From: Geodermatophilus bullaregiensis | GTDB lineage: Bacteria > Actinomycetota > Actinomycetes > Mycobacteriales > Geodermatophilaceae | Direction of reading: 5' to 3' | Assembly (NCBI RefSeq): GCF_016907675.1 | Contig: NZ_JAFBCJ010000001.1 | Location: forward strand, 2,294,001-2,358,000 | DNA length: 64,000 bases | Shown here: in pieces, positions 16,937-24,878 of the stretch | Layout: the number at the start of each line of letters is the position of its first letter | Position numbering within the stretch: position 1 is the first letter of the stretch | Notes under the pieces: model-generated | Seen by the model: the letters and a program-made list of their open reading frames with translations, nothing else | Told to the model about the DNA's origin: nothing | Database searches by the model: none | Program-made: the position numbers and the translations under genes

Positions 16937-17917
16937 TCAGAACTGCAGAGCGCGGTCGACGGCGTCGAGCACCCGGTCGAGGTCGGGGAGGTACTCCTCC
17001 TCGAGCTTCGACGGCGGGTAGGGAGTGTCGTAGCCGCCCACCCGCAGCACCGGCGCCTCCAGCGAGTGGAAGCAGGACTCGGTCACCCGCGCGGCGATCT
17101 CCGCGCCCAGGCCGAGCGTCACCGGCGCCTCGTGGACGACGACGCAGCGCCCGGTGCGCCGGACCGAGTCGAACACCGGGTCGAGGTCGAGCGGGCTGAC
17201 CGTGCGCAGGTCGACCACCTCCAGGGAGCGCCCCTCCTCCGCGGCGGCCTCGGCGGCCTGCAGCGCCGTCTTCACCATCGGGCCGTAGGCCAGCACGGTG
17301 ACGTCGTCGCCCCCGCGGACCACCCGGGAGGCGAACAGCGGGTCGGGGGTGGCCTCGCGGTCGACCGGCGCCTTCTCCCAGTACCGCCGCTTGGGCTCGA
17401 GGAACACGATCGGGTCGGGGTGGGCGATGGCCTGCTGGATGCCCCAGTAGGCGTCGACCGGGTTGCTGACGGCGACCACCTTGAGCCCGGGGGTGTGCGC
17501 GAAGTAGGCCTCGGGGCTCTCGCTGTGGTGCTCGACGGCGCCGATGCCGCCGCCGAACGGGATGCGGATGACGATGGGCATCGGCAGCCTGCCGCGCGAG
17601 CGGGCGTGGATCTTGGCCACCTGGGTGACGATCTGGTTGTAGGCGGGGAAGACGAACCCGTCGAACTGGATCTCGCAGACCGGCCGGTACCCGCGCATGG
17701 CCAGGCCCACGGCGGTGCCGAGGATGCCGGCCTCGGCCAGCGGGGTGTCGACGACGCGGTCCTCGCCGAAGTCCTTCTGCAGGCCGTCGGTGATCCGGAA
17801 GACGCCGCCGAGACGGCCGATGTCCTCGCCCATGAGCACGACCTTGGCGTCGTCCTCCATCGCCCGGCGCAGGCCGAGGTTGAGCGCCTTGCCGATGGTG
17901 AGCGTCTCGGTGGCCAT
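16937..17917 (-). CDS. bkdB: 2-oxoacid dehydrogenase E1 component, beta subunit (BkdB-like)
   Basis: Partner of the alpha subunit in oxidative decarboxylation of branched-chain 2-oxoacids. At 326 residues it is of normal length. It shows VVLMGEDIGRLGGVFRITDGL, the FDGFVFPAYNQIV segment and RIPFGGGIGAVEHHSES, typical of transketolase-like beta subunits. The ATG overlaps the alpha-subunit stop by one to three bases (ATGA), which favours equal synthesis. Confidence 0.93.
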   Translation of the reverse strand: MATETLTIGKALNLGLRRAMEDDAKVVLMGEDIGRLGGVFRITDGLQKDFGEDRVVDTPLAEAGILGTAVGLAMRGYRPVCEIQFDGFVFPAYNQIVTQVAKIHARSRGRLPMPIVIRIPFGGGIGAVEHHSESPEAYFAHTPGLKVVAVSNPVDAYWGIQQAIAHPDPIVFLEPKRRYWEKAPVDREATPDPLFASRVVRGGDDVTVLAYGPMVKTALQAAEAAAEEGRSLEVVDLRTVSPLDLDPVFDSVRRTGRCVVVHEAPVTLGLGAEIAARVTESCFHSLEAPVLRVGGYDTPYPPSKLEEEYLPDLDRVLDAVDRALQF

Positions 17918-19056
17918 CAGTGCCCGCCTCCCGCGAACGACGCCTGGTACGCCTCGAACTCCGCCTGCTGCGCGGCCAGCGGCGGCGTCTGCTCGGCGTA
18001 GACCTGGTCGAACATCGCCGTCCCCGGCGGGTCGGGCATCTCGACGGTGCCGCGGCGGATGCGCGCGGCCAGCTCGTCGGCCTCGGCCTCCACCCCGGCG
18101 AAGAACCCGGCGTCGGCGGCGCCGGACCGGGACAGGTACGCCTTGACCCGGGCGATCGGGTCGCGCAGCTTCCACTCCTCCAGCTCGCTGGCCAGCCGGT
18201 AGCGGGTGGGGTCGTCGGACGTGGTGTGCGCGCCCATCCGGTAGGTGAACGCCTCGATGAAGGTGGGGCCCTGCCCGTCGCGGGCGGCGGCCAGCGCCGC
18301 CCGCGTGACGGCGAGGACGGCCAGGACGTCGTTGCCGTCGACCCGCACGCCGGGGAAGCCGAAGCCGGCCGCGCGCCGGTACAGCGGCACCCGCGACTGG
18401 CGCTCCAGCGGCACGCTGATCGCGTACTGGTTGTTCTGGCAGAAGAAGACGACCGGCGCGGAGAAGCTCGCCGCCCAGATCATCGCCTCGTTGACCTCGC
18501 CCTGGCTGGTCGCGCCGTCGCCCAGGAAGGCCAGCGTCGCGCTCTCGGCGCCGTCGCGCTGCAGGCCCATGGCGTAGCCGGTGGCGTGCAGGGTCTGCGC
18601 GCCGATGACGACGGTGTAGAGGTTGAACCGGGTGGCCACCGGGTCCCAGCCGCCGTTGTCGACGCCGCGGAACAGGCTGATCACGTGCAGCGGGTCGACC
18701 CCGCGGGTCCAGGCCACGCCGTGCTCGCGGTAGGTGGGGAAGGCCGTGTCGGTGTCGGCCATGGCCCGGCCGGCGCCGATCTGGGCCGCCTCCTGGCCCA
18801 GCAGCGAGGCCCAGATGCCGAGCTCGCCCTGCCGCTGCAGGGCGGTGGCCTCGACGTCCCAGCGGCGGACCAGCGCGAGGTCGCGGTAGAGGCCGCGCAG
18901 CTCCTCGGCGCTGACGTCGACCGCGTAGTCGGGGTGCTCGACCCGCTCGCCCTCGGGGGTCAGCAGTTGGACGAGGTCGGGCTGCTGGGGCAGGTGCGGC
19001 GCCCCCGCCCCCGGTACGGGATCGACCACCTCGGTGGTCGCGCTGGACACGCTCAC
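17917..19056 (-). CDS. bkdA: 2-oxoacid dehydrogenase E1 component, alpha subunit (BkdA-like)
   Basis: Thiamine diphosphate-dependent decarboxylase subunit, 379 residues. The ThDP/magnesium motif is GDGATSQGEVNEAMIWAASF followed by FCQNNQYAIS, and the phosphorylation-loop region reads TYRMGAHTTSDDPTRYR, the branched-chain form. GTG at 19056 follows GGAGGAG; a second in-frame GTG six bases on is possible. It is first in the E1alpha-E1beta-E2 operon; no E3 gene is present, so lipoamide dehydrogenase must come from elsewhere. Confidence 0.92.
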   Translation of the reverse strand: MSVSSATTEVVDPVPGAGAPHLPQQPDLVQLLTPEGERVEHPDYAVDVSAEELRGLYRDLALVRRWDVEATALQRQGELGIWASLLGQEAAQIGAGRAMADTDTAFPTYREHGVAWTRGVDPLHVISLFRGVDNGGWDPVATRFNLYTVVIGAQTLHATGYAMGLQRDGAESATLAFLGDGATSQGEVNEAMIWAASFSAPVVFFCQNNQYAISVPLERQSRVPLYRRAAGFGFPGVRVDGNDVLAVLAVTRAALAAARDGQGPTFIEAFTYRMGAHTTSDDPTRYRLASELEEWKLRDPIARVKAYLSRSGAADAGFFAGVEAEADELAARIRRGTVEMPDPPGTAMFDQVYAEQTPPLAAQQAEFEAYQASFAGGGH

Positions 19057-19275
19057 GTGCTCCTCCTCGCCGTCGGCCGCGGCTGCCGGGGTCACCGGTC
19101 CCGCCGTGGTGCTGGACGTCCGTGCGTGGCGCCGGGGTGTGGCGCCACTCACACATCGTGGCACGCCCGGTCGTGTCCCGGAGCACACCACCACCCGGTC
19201 GGGGTGCGCAAGAGCCAGGACGGGAACTGCGCAGGATGGCCGGACGACGCCCTCCCGACGTGTCAGACTGCTCGC
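19057..19275. promoter_or_regulatory. Divergent promoter region between the 2-oxoacid dehydrogenase operon and its regulator gene
   Basis: Holds a 10-bp perfect palindrome GTGGCGCCAC with a partial repeat just before it, and two TGCGCA palindromes (19205-19210 and 19228-19233) spaced 23 bases apart, about two helical turns. Such spaced half-palindromes are compatible with Lrp/AsnC binding. I could not fix -35/-10 boxes. Confidence 0.4.
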
Positions 19276-19779
19276 GTGCCCGCGCCGCAGGACCGCCTCG
19301 ACGCCACCGACGCGCGCCTCGTGCAGGCGCTGACCGACGACCCGCGGGCCACCGTGATGGCGCTCTCCCAGCGGCTGGGGCTGGCCCGCAACACCGTGCA
19401 GGCCCGGTTGACGCGCCTGGAGGCCGGCGGGCTGCTCACCCCGTTCGAGTCCCGGGTCCGGCCGGAGGCGCTGGGCTACCGGCTCGGCGCCTACGTGACC
19501 GTGCAGGTCGTGCAGCGCGGCCTGGAGGAGGTGGCCGCCGCACTGGCCGCCCTCCCCGAGGTGCTGGAGGTGACCGCCCTGTCCGGCGCCGCCGACCTGC
19601 TGGTGCGGGTGGTCGCCGTCGACGCCGACGACCTGTGGCGGCTCACCGAGCAGGTGCTGGCACTGCCGGGGGTGGAGCGCACCGACACCGCGCTGGCCCT
19701 GCGTCGCTACGTCGACCACCGGGTCGGCCCGCTGCTCGAGCGCGCCGCCGGCGGCGACCGGCCCGCCGACCAGCGGTAG
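19276..19779 (+). CDS. Lrp/AsnC-family transcriptional regulator
   Basis: A 167-residue DNA-binding protein with the family helix-turn-helix MALSQRLGLARNTVQARLTRL near residue 30 and a C-terminal RAM ligand domain (TVQVVQRGLEEVAAAL, ALSGAADLLVRVVA). It is divergent from the branched-chain dehydrogenase operon and likely controls it in response to branched-chain amino acids or their oxoacids, as BkdR does elsewhere. The GTG start has little Shine-Dalgarno and could be leaderless. Confidence 0.88.
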   Translation: MPAPQDRLDATDARLVQALTDDPRATVMALSQRLGLARNTVQARLTRLEAGGLLTPFESRVRPEALGYRLGAYVTVQVVQRGLEEVAAALAALPEVLEVTALSGAADLLVRVVAVDADDLWRLTEQVLALPGVERTDTALALRRYVDHRVGPLLERAAGGDRPADQR

Positions 19780-19796
19780 CCGGCCGCCTCCCTCGC

Positions 19797-19848
19797 CCGG
19801 CCGGTGCCGGTCAGCGGCCGGCCCGGCCGGTGCCGGTCAGCGGCCGGC
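19797..19848. repeat. Tandem duplication of a 26-bp unit
   Basis: Two exact, adjacent 26-base copies beginning CCGGCCGGTGCCGGTCAG. The second copy contains the stop codon of the downstream minus-strand gene, so the first copy is an untranslated duplicate of that gene's 3' end. Confidence 0.8.
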
Positions 19849-20091
19849 CCGGCGCACCCGCACCGGGCCCCGGGCGGTGGCGACGTCGACCACCGTGCCG
19901 CCCTGGGTGACCTCCACCGCGCCGCGCGCGGCCAGCCGGCCGGCCGCCGCGCGGGCCTGCGGCATCAGCGCCCGCCAGCCCTCCGGGTCGACCGCGCGCG
20001 CCGCCTCCGACGGGCAGATGGTGGCACCGGGCGCGCGGGCGTCGAGCAGTCCCTCGATGGCCCGCTCGAGGGCCGGGCCGGCGTCGTCCAC
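19837..20091 (-). CDS. DUF3253 domain protein
   Basis: An 84-residue protein with the DUF3253 pattern: GATICPSEAARAV, WRALMPQARAAAGRLAARG and VTQGG...ARGPVRVRR. It reads like a small winged-helix unit. The GTG start at 20091 gives the normal family length. Function unknown; no obvious partner beside it. Confidence 0.8.
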   Translation of the reverse strand: MDDAGPALERAIEGLLDARAPGATICPSEAARAVDPEGWRALMPQARAAAGRLAARGAVEVTQGGTVVDVATARGPVRVRRAGR

Positions 20092-20153
20092 GCCGTCCAG
20101 GGTGACCTGCCCGGGTCGTTTGCGCAGGTCGCGGGCGGGGGTACCGCGGGCGC

Positions 20154-20672
20154 ATGGCGAAGCGCACCCCGGTCGGGACGTTCGGCAAGGGCCGGCGCGG
20201 CATCAGCACCCTCGGCTGGGCCCTGCGCGGTGCCGCCGCCGGCGCGGCGGGCACCACGGCCCTCAACGCCGTCACCTACCTCGACATGGTCGTCCGCGGC
20301 CGCGGCACCAGCTCCACCCCGGAGCGGACGGTGGAGGCGCTGGCGGAGAGGGCGCACGTCCCGATCCCAGGCGACGAGGAGACCCGGCAGAACCGGGTGC
20401 AGGGGCTCGGGCCGATCACCGGCCTGGTCGCCGGCATCGGGGTCGGCGTCCTCACCGGGCTGGCCCGCGCCTCGGGCTTCCGGTCGCGGCCGCTGGCCGG
20501 CACGCTGCTCACCACGCTCGGCGTCCTCGTGGCGTCCAACGGCCCGATGACCGCGCTCGGCATCACCGACCCGCGCACGTGGTCGGCCACCGACTGGGCC
20601 AGCGACGTCGTGCCGCACCTGGCCTACGGCGCCGTCGTCAAGACCACGATGGACGCCTTCGACCGCCTGTGA
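20154..20672 (+). CDS. Hypothetical membrane-associated protein
   Basis: A 172-residue protein with Gly/Ala-rich hydrophobic segments (about 22-40, 85-105 and 115-135) and the recognisable run GAAAGAAGTTALNAVTYLDM. It resembles an uncharacterised actinobacterial membrane protein family. The ATG start at 20154 is the first in frame. It is convergent with the hydrolase gene, separated by a hairpin. Confidence 0.7.
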   Translation: MAKRTPVGTFGKGRRGISTLGWALRGAAAGAAGTTALNAVTYLDMVVRGRGTSSTPERTVEALAERAHVPIPGDEETRQNRVQGLGPITGLVAGIGVGVLTGLARASGFRSRPLAGTLLTTLGVLVASNGPMTALGITDPRTWSATDWASDVVPHLAYGAVVKTTMDAFDRL

Positions 20673-20673
20673 C

Positions 20674-20697
20674 ACCCCCACCTCCCGGGCGTGGGGT
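20674..20697. terminator. Hairpin between convergent genes
   Basis: ACCCCCAC and GTGGGGT arms flank a 9-base loop in the 24-base gap between the two stops. Confidence 0.5.
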
Positions 20698-22028
20698 CAG
20701 GCGTCGGCGGACCAGCCGCGGGGGTCGACGCCGCCGGGCACGGGGGCCGCGGGGTCGTAGGGCGTGCGGGTGAAGACGAAGGTGCCCACGTCGAGGTGGT
20801 CCTCGGCGATGCGCAGCGGCTCGCCGGCGTAGTAGCCGTCCAGGCCCACCCACGCGCCGTCCTCGCGGCGGCGGAAGCGGCTGGCCCGCCCCGGCCGGCC
20901 GGGCAGCGGCCCCAGGTGCAGCAGCCCGCCGGACAGCGCGCGCAGCGCGACCGGGGCCGGCCCCCAGTACCAGACGCCCAGCCGCTCGAGCGGGACGGAC
21001 GACGGCGAGGGCGACCACGCCTCGACCACCCGGGGCTCGGCGGCGCGCAGGTCGGCGAGCAGGCCCGGGACGAGTGCGTCCAGGCCGCTGGTGGTGTTGG
21101 CCAGCGAGACCGCGCCGGTGCCCTCCTCGCGGTCGACGAAGACCCCGGCGAGGAACCCGGGCATCGAGCCGCCGTGACCGGTCAGCGTGCGCCCGTCGAC
21201 CCGCAGCACCTGCAGCCCCAGGCCGTAGGCCGACCACGCCGGGGAGGAGGGGTCGACGCCGGCGGGCACCGCCATCTCCTCGAGCGTCGCCGGGGACAGC
21301 ACGTCGCCGGTGTCGCCGAGCAGGAAGGCGGCGAAGCGGGCGAGGTCGTCCAGCGTCGCCCACAGCTGACCGGCGGCGGCCATCACGCCGGCGTCGTGCT
21401 CGGGCTCGGGCAGGACGACGTCGGCCCACGGGTGCACCGCACACCCGTGCGCGGCCCGGCCGGAGGGCCGCGGCGTCGTCCGGGTCATGCCCAGCGGCGC
21501 CAGCACCTCTGCGGTCACGACGTCGACCCACGACCGCCCGCGCGCCCGGGCGACGAGCTCGCCGAGCAGGCCGAAGCCGAGGTTGGAGTAGTGGAAGCGG
21601 CGGGCCTCGCCCAGGACGACGTGCCCGCCGGCCAGCCCGAGGTCGGCCAGCGACCCGCCGGGCACCCGCTCCCACCAGCCGCCCGGGCTCTCGGCGGCGG
21701 CGCCGGCGAGGTGCGCCAGCAGCTGCCCGACGCTGCGGTCGCCGAACGGCGTGCCGGGCACGTGGCGGTCGAGCGGGTCGTCGAGGTCCAGCCGGCCCTC
21801 GTCGCGCAGCCGCAGCACGGCGACGGCGGTCACGGTCTTGCTGATCGAGCCGAGCCGGTACTGCACGTCGAGGTGCGGCTCCGCGACGTCGCCGCGGCCG
21901 GCCGACCAGGCCAGCCCGCCGCCGCGGACGACGCCGGCGACCAGGCTGGGCGCCCGGCCGTCGCGCTGCACGCGGGCGGTGCGGGCCAGCAGGGTGCGGG
22001 CGGTCGCGGGGAGCACGGGCTCGGCCAT
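20697..22028 (-). CDS. Beta-lactamase-family serine hydrolase
   Basis: A 443-residue cytoplasmic or peripheral hydrolase of the class C beta-lactamase/D-aminopeptidase fold. The catalytic SxxK is Ser61-Ile-Ser-Lys64 in RLGSISKT, the Tyr motif is YSN in HYSNLGFGLLGEL, and HGG appears in TGHGGSMPGF. No signal peptide is evident, so an esterase or peptidase role is more likely than antibiotic resistance. ATG at 22028 was preferred over a longer frame by the conserved start of the domain. Confidence 0.87.
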   Translation of the reverse strand: MAEPVLPATARTLLARTARVQRDGRAPSLVAGVVRGGGLAWSAGRGDVAEPHLDVQYRLGSISKTVTAVAVLRLRDEGRLDLDDPLDRHVPGTPFGDRSVGQLLAHLAGAAAESPGGWWERVPGGSLADLGLAGGHVVLGEARRFHYSNLGFGLLGELVARARGRSWVDVVTAEVLAPLGMTRTTPRPSGRAAHGCAVHPWADVVLPEPEHDAGVMAAAGQLWATLDDLARFAAFLLGDTGDVLSPATLEEMAVPAGVDPSSPAWSAYGLGLQVLRVDGRTLTGHGGSMPGFLAGVFVDREEGTGAVSLANTTSGLDALVPGLLADLRAAEPRVVEAWSPSPSSVPLERLGVWYWGPAPVALRALSGGLLHLGPLPGRPGRASRFRRREDGAWVGLDGYYAGEPLRIAEDHLDVGTFVFTRTPYDPAAPVPGGVDPRGWSADA

Positions 22029-22043
22029 GCCCCGCACGGTAGG

Positions 22044-22361
22044 TCAGGCTCGCGCGGGCGCCTGCAGGCGGCCGGTGCGCGCGGCCCAGCGCTCGAACAC
22101 GACGGTGGCCAGCGGCGGGATCGAGGCGGCGAGCGCGAGCAGCGCCGTCCACCGCGACCAGCCGAGCACCCGGGCGGCGACCAGCGCGACGACGAGGTAG
22201 GCGATGAACACCGCGCCGTGGACCGGCCCGAACACCTGGACGCCCACCTCGGAGGTCTCCGGGACGTACTTGACGTACATGCCGGCGAGCAGGCCCAGCC
22301 AGGACAGCGCCTCGGCGACGGCGACGACGCGGAAGGCGAGGGCGACGGAGCGGGGGTTCAT
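22044..22361 (-). CDS. DUF3817 membrane protein
   Basis: A 105-residue protein with three transmembrane helices and the DUF3817 features: FRVVAVAEALSWLGLL, GMYVKY and VFGPVHGAVFIAYL. Members are widespread small integral membrane proteins of unknown role. It sits 16 bases upstream of the serine hydrolase start and is probably co-transcribed with it. Confidence 0.83.
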   Translation of the reverse strand: MNPRSVALAFRVVAVAEALSWLGLLAGMYVKYVPETSEVGVQVFGPVHGAVFIAYLVVALVAARVLGWSRWTALLALAASIPPLATVVFERWAARTGRLQAPARA

Positions 22362-22466
22362 GGCGAGCGGGTCCTCCGGGGGGACGGGCGGGTCTCCCCT
22401 GCCCAACGGCCGGCCCGCGCCGTGAATCCCGGCCGGTCGTGTGACCTGCGTGGCAGGGTCGGGCCC

Positions 22467-23000
22467 GTGCGGGGGCTGGCGCGGCGGGAGTTCTGCCTGG
22501 TGCTCCTCCGCCGGATGGCCGACCTGCGACCGGACCTGGTCGCCGAGGCGCTCCCCCGGCTGGGCGCCGACCGCGCCGCGGCGCACGCCGCGCACACGCG
22601 GTGGCAGGCGCTGCACCACGCGCCGCGGGCACCGCGCGGCCTGGCGCTGCGCGCCGCCGTCCTCGGGCCGGCCGAGCGGGTCGAGGCGCGCCGCCTCGGC
22701 GACCTCGACCTCGAGGTCCGGCACTGGCCGCTGCCGCTGTGGCCGCACCTGCGGTGGGAGGTCGTCTCTGGCCCGGGGGGCACGGTGCTGCACGAGCACC
22801 TCGTCCGGGCGCCCGGCTCGCCGGTGCCGCCGGCGGCCGAGGGGCGGCTGCGGGTGTGGGAGCACGTGGTCGCCGACGTCAGCGGCCTGCCGGGCGCGGT
22901 GGAGGTGGACCCGCAGGTGGTGACGCGCTGGGAGGTCCGGCTGCCGTCGGGCACCACCGCGGCGTTCGTCTGGGGGCTGCTCCAGCAGGTCCGGACGTGA
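22467..23000 (+). CDS. Hypothetical protein
   Basis: A 177-residue soluble protein without a motif I recognise. It is Arg/Leu-rich in the first half and has HWPLPLWPHLRWEVV and VVTRWEVRLPSGTTAAF in the second, suggesting a small beta-rich domain. The GTG at 22467 was chosen as the first start after the divergent neighbour. Codon pattern fits a real gene (third positions strongly G/C). Confidence 0.6.
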   Translation: MRGLARREFCLVLLRRMADLRPDLVAEALPRLGADRAAAHAAHTRWQALHHAPRAPRGLALRAAVLGPAERVEARRLGDLDLEVRHWPLPLWPHLRWEVVSGPGGTVLHEHLVRAPGSPVPPAAEGRLRVWEHVVADVSGLPGAVEVDPQVVTRWEVRLPSGTTAAFVWGLLQQVRT

Positions 23001-23005
23001 CCGGG

Positions 23006-23056
23006 CCCCGGCACCCGAGGGGTGCCGGGGCTCCGCGGAGCGGGCGGTGGAGCCCC
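23006..23056. terminator. Overlapping hairpins between convergent genes
   Basis: CCCCGGCACCC and GGGTGCCGGGG form a perfect 11-bp stem with a GAG loop (23006-23030). An alternative stem GGGGCTCC/GGAGCCCC (23027-23034 with 23049-23056) overlaps it. Together they separate the hypothetical gene from the NlpC/P60 gene. Confidence 0.7.
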
Positions 23057-23060
23057 TTCC

Positions 23061-24254
23061 TCAGGCGACGCGGCGGGCGCCGGCGTAGCCGCCCATCGAG
23101 TCGACGCCGGCCACCTTGACGACGTCGCCCGACGTCGGCGCGTGCACCATCTGCCCGTTGCCGATGTAGATGCCCACGTGGCTGACCGGGCTGTAGAAGA
23201 AGACCAGGTCACCGGGCTGCAGGTCGGCGCGGGAGACCGCCTGGCCCGTGCGCGACTGCATGGCGCTGGAGTGCGGGAGGGTGACGCCGGCGGCGCGGAA
23301 GGCGTACTGGGTGAGACCGGAGCAGTCGAACGAGCCCGGGCCGGCCGCCGCCCACACGTAGGGCTTGCCGCGCTGGGCCATGGCCGTGGCCACCGCCGTC
23401 GCGGCGGCACCGCTGCCCCCGCCGGAGGGGGCAGCCACCGGGGCGCCGGCCGTCCCGGTGGACGAGGAGCCGGACGAGGAGCCGGAGGACGAGGAGCCGG
23501 AGGACGAGGAGCCGGAGGACGACGAGGTGGCGCTCCCGGACGTCGCGCCCTCGGCGCGCTCGTCGTCGCGGCTGGCCCGGGTGTCCTCGGCGGCGTGCGC
23601 GGCCGCGGCGGCCTCGAGGGCGGCGCGCTGCTCCGCGGCGGTGAGCCGGGAGAAGTCGGCCTGGTAGTCGGCGATCTGCGCCTCGAGGCCGGCCTGCCGG
23701 GCGGCGACGTCGTCGTACTGGCGCTGCGCCTCGGCGGCGGCCTCCGCGGCGACGGCCTGAGCGGCGGTGGCGGTGTCGGTGGCCGCGGCGGCCTGGCCGA
23801 GCAGCTCGCCCTGGTAGCCGGCGACGCCCTGGAGCAGCGTGACCCGGTTGACGAACTCGTCGGCGTCCTGGCTGGTCATGAGCGCCTGCAGCGGGCCCAT
23901 GCTGTCGCCGGTGTAGGCGGAGCGGGCGATCCCGACCACCTGGTCACGGGCGGCGTCGACGGCGACCTGCGCCTCGGCGAGCGTCGCGGCGGCGGCCTCG
24001 GCGGCGGCCTGCTGGGCGGTCAGCGCCTCGCGGGCCTCGTTGAACTGCTCGGTGACGACCTCGAGCTCGTGCCCGCGGGCGGCGACGAGCCGGGCGGCCT
24101 CGGCGGCCGTCGTCGGCTCCTCCGCCGCGGCCGGTGCCGGGACGGCCCCGAGGCCGAGACCCATGCCCAGGGCGCCGACGAGGGCGAGGACGGCGCGGCG
24201 ACGTGACCGCGCGGGAGCGGGCGTGCCGGGGACGGACGTGCTCAGGGGCGCCAC
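23061..24254 (-). CDS. NlpC/P60 peptidoglycan endopeptidase (RipA-like)
   Basis: Secreted cell-wall hydrolase, 397 residues, that cuts peptide cross-bridges. A signal peptide (Arg-rich start, core LALVGALGMGLGLGAV, cleavage after APAAA) is followed by a coiled-coil region (about 45-235), a Ser/Gly linker and the catalytic NlpC/P60 domain: Cys311 in FDCSGL, His359 in VSHVGIYIG and His371. The coiled coil plus C-terminal NlpC/P60 is the RipA arrangement used in daughter-cell separation. Its leader carries a c-di-AMP riboswitch. Confidence 0.94.
   Translation of the reverse strand: MAPLSTSVPGTPAPARSRRRAVLALVGALGMGLGLGAVPAPAAAEEPTTAAEAARLVAARGHELEVVTEQFNEAREALTAQQAAAEAAAATLAEAQVAVDAARDQVVGIARSAYTGDSMGPLQALMTSQDADEFVNRVTLLQGVAGYQGELLGQAAAATDTATAAQAVAAEAAAEAQRQYDDVAARQAGLEAQIADYQADFSRLTAAEQRAALEAAAAAHAAEDTRASRDDERAEGATSGSATSSSSGSSSSGSSSSGSSSGSSSTGTAGAPVAAPSGGGSGAAATAVATAMAQRGKPYVWAAAGPGSFDCSGLTQYAFRAAGVTLPHSSAMQSRTGQAVSRADLQPGDLVFFYSPVSHVGIYIGNGQMVHAPTSGDVVKVAGVDSMGGYAGARRVA
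23461..23527 (-). repeat. 15-bp tandem repeats encoding a Ser/Gly linker
   Basis: Copies of a unit close to GACGAGGAGCCGGAG, one of them shortened to 12 bases, encode SSSSG repeats joining the coiled coil to the catalytic domain of the NlpC/P60 protein. Copy number is likely to vary between strains. Confidence 0.7.
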
Positions 24255-24280
24255 GGTTCGGCGTCTCTCCTTCTCCCAGG

Positions 24281-24450
24281 CCGCCTACCGGGTTAGCTGA
24301 CGGGTTCGGGCGTGGAGTCGCCCGGCGCGCACGGGTGTCCGCGCGCACTTCACCCCGGGACTGCGATGGGTCCCCGGCCCGGTCCCCCTCACGGGCGGAC
24401 CGGCTCGACGGCGTCCACGGGGTGCCACCCAGGTCGGTGACGGAGCGCCC
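24281..24450 (-). promoter_or_regulatory. Cyclic di-AMP riboswitch (ydaO-yuaA leader)
   Basis: Read on the minus strand, the 3' part is CCGAACCCGTCAGCTAACC then GGTAGGCGG, the signature end of the ydaO aptamer, and the 5' part has GGGGACCCATCGCAGTCCC followed by GGGGTGAAG, also conserved. In actinobacteria this element precedes resuscitation-factor and NlpC/P60 wall hydrolase genes and turns expression off when c-di-AMP is high. The 5' boundary is approximate. It ends 26 bases before the gene start. Confidence 0.9.
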
Positions 24451-24464
24451 CGTTGGACGTACGC

Positions 24465-24494
24465 AGCGTAAAGGGCGTGACCACCCCGTGACAA
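24465..24494 (-). promoter_or_regulatory. Probable promoter of the riboswitch-NlpC/P60 transcript
   Basis: On the minus strand TTGTCA and TACGCT are 18 bases apart, just upstream of the riboswitch. Position and spacing fit a vegetative promoter; the start would be near 24458. Confidence 0.55.
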
Positions 24495-24593
24495 TGAGTG
24501 AGTCACAATGACCTCACCCACACCGCCCTCCGGCCGCCGCCCGGTTGCCGCCACCCGGTTTGGGAGTGCCCCGGGACGAGCACGAGACCGGGC

Positions 24594-24818
24594 ATGTGCT
24601 CCTCCACGCGGATGCGCCTCGCCCGGCCGCTCCTCGCGCTCGCCCTGCTCGGCTCGGTGGTCGCCTGCGGTGACAACACCGACTTCTCCCGGGGCCCGAC
24701 CAACTGCGACGCCAGCGGGGAGAACGCGAGCAACGAGCAGGACGCGAGCTGCCAGGAGACGGGCGAGAACCCGGGCAACGACGCGCCCACCACCGACGAC
24801 GCGAACCCGGGCGGCTGA
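24594..24818 (+). CDS. Small putative lipoprotein
   Basis: About 74 residues. The segment MRLARPLLALALLGSVVAC is a short lipoprotein signal peptide with a plausible lipobox VVAC; the mature part is small, acidic, Asn/Asp-rich and has three cysteines (PTNCDASGENA, DASCQETGE). The start is uncertain: ATG at 24594 or 24612. It is divergent from the riboswitch-controlled hydrolase. Function unknown. Confidence 0.6.
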   Translation: MCSSTRMRLARPLLALALLGSVVACGDNTDFSRGPTNCDASGENASNEQDASCQETGENPGNDAPTTDDANPGG

Positions 24819-24878
24819 GCCCCTCCCGCCCCGGCCGCTCGGCGGGCGCGTGACCGCCCGGACTGGTGGCATGAGCCG

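Noticed and set aside
20697..22028. Serine hydrolase considered as an antibiotic-resistance beta-lactamase
   Set aside because: No signal peptide and the sequence resembles the broad esterase/peptidase group of the family; SxxK and YSN alone do not imply resistance.
23461..23527. Short regular repeats considered as a CRISPR-like array
   Set aside because: The repeats are contiguous, without spacers, and encode a Ser/Gly linker in frame.
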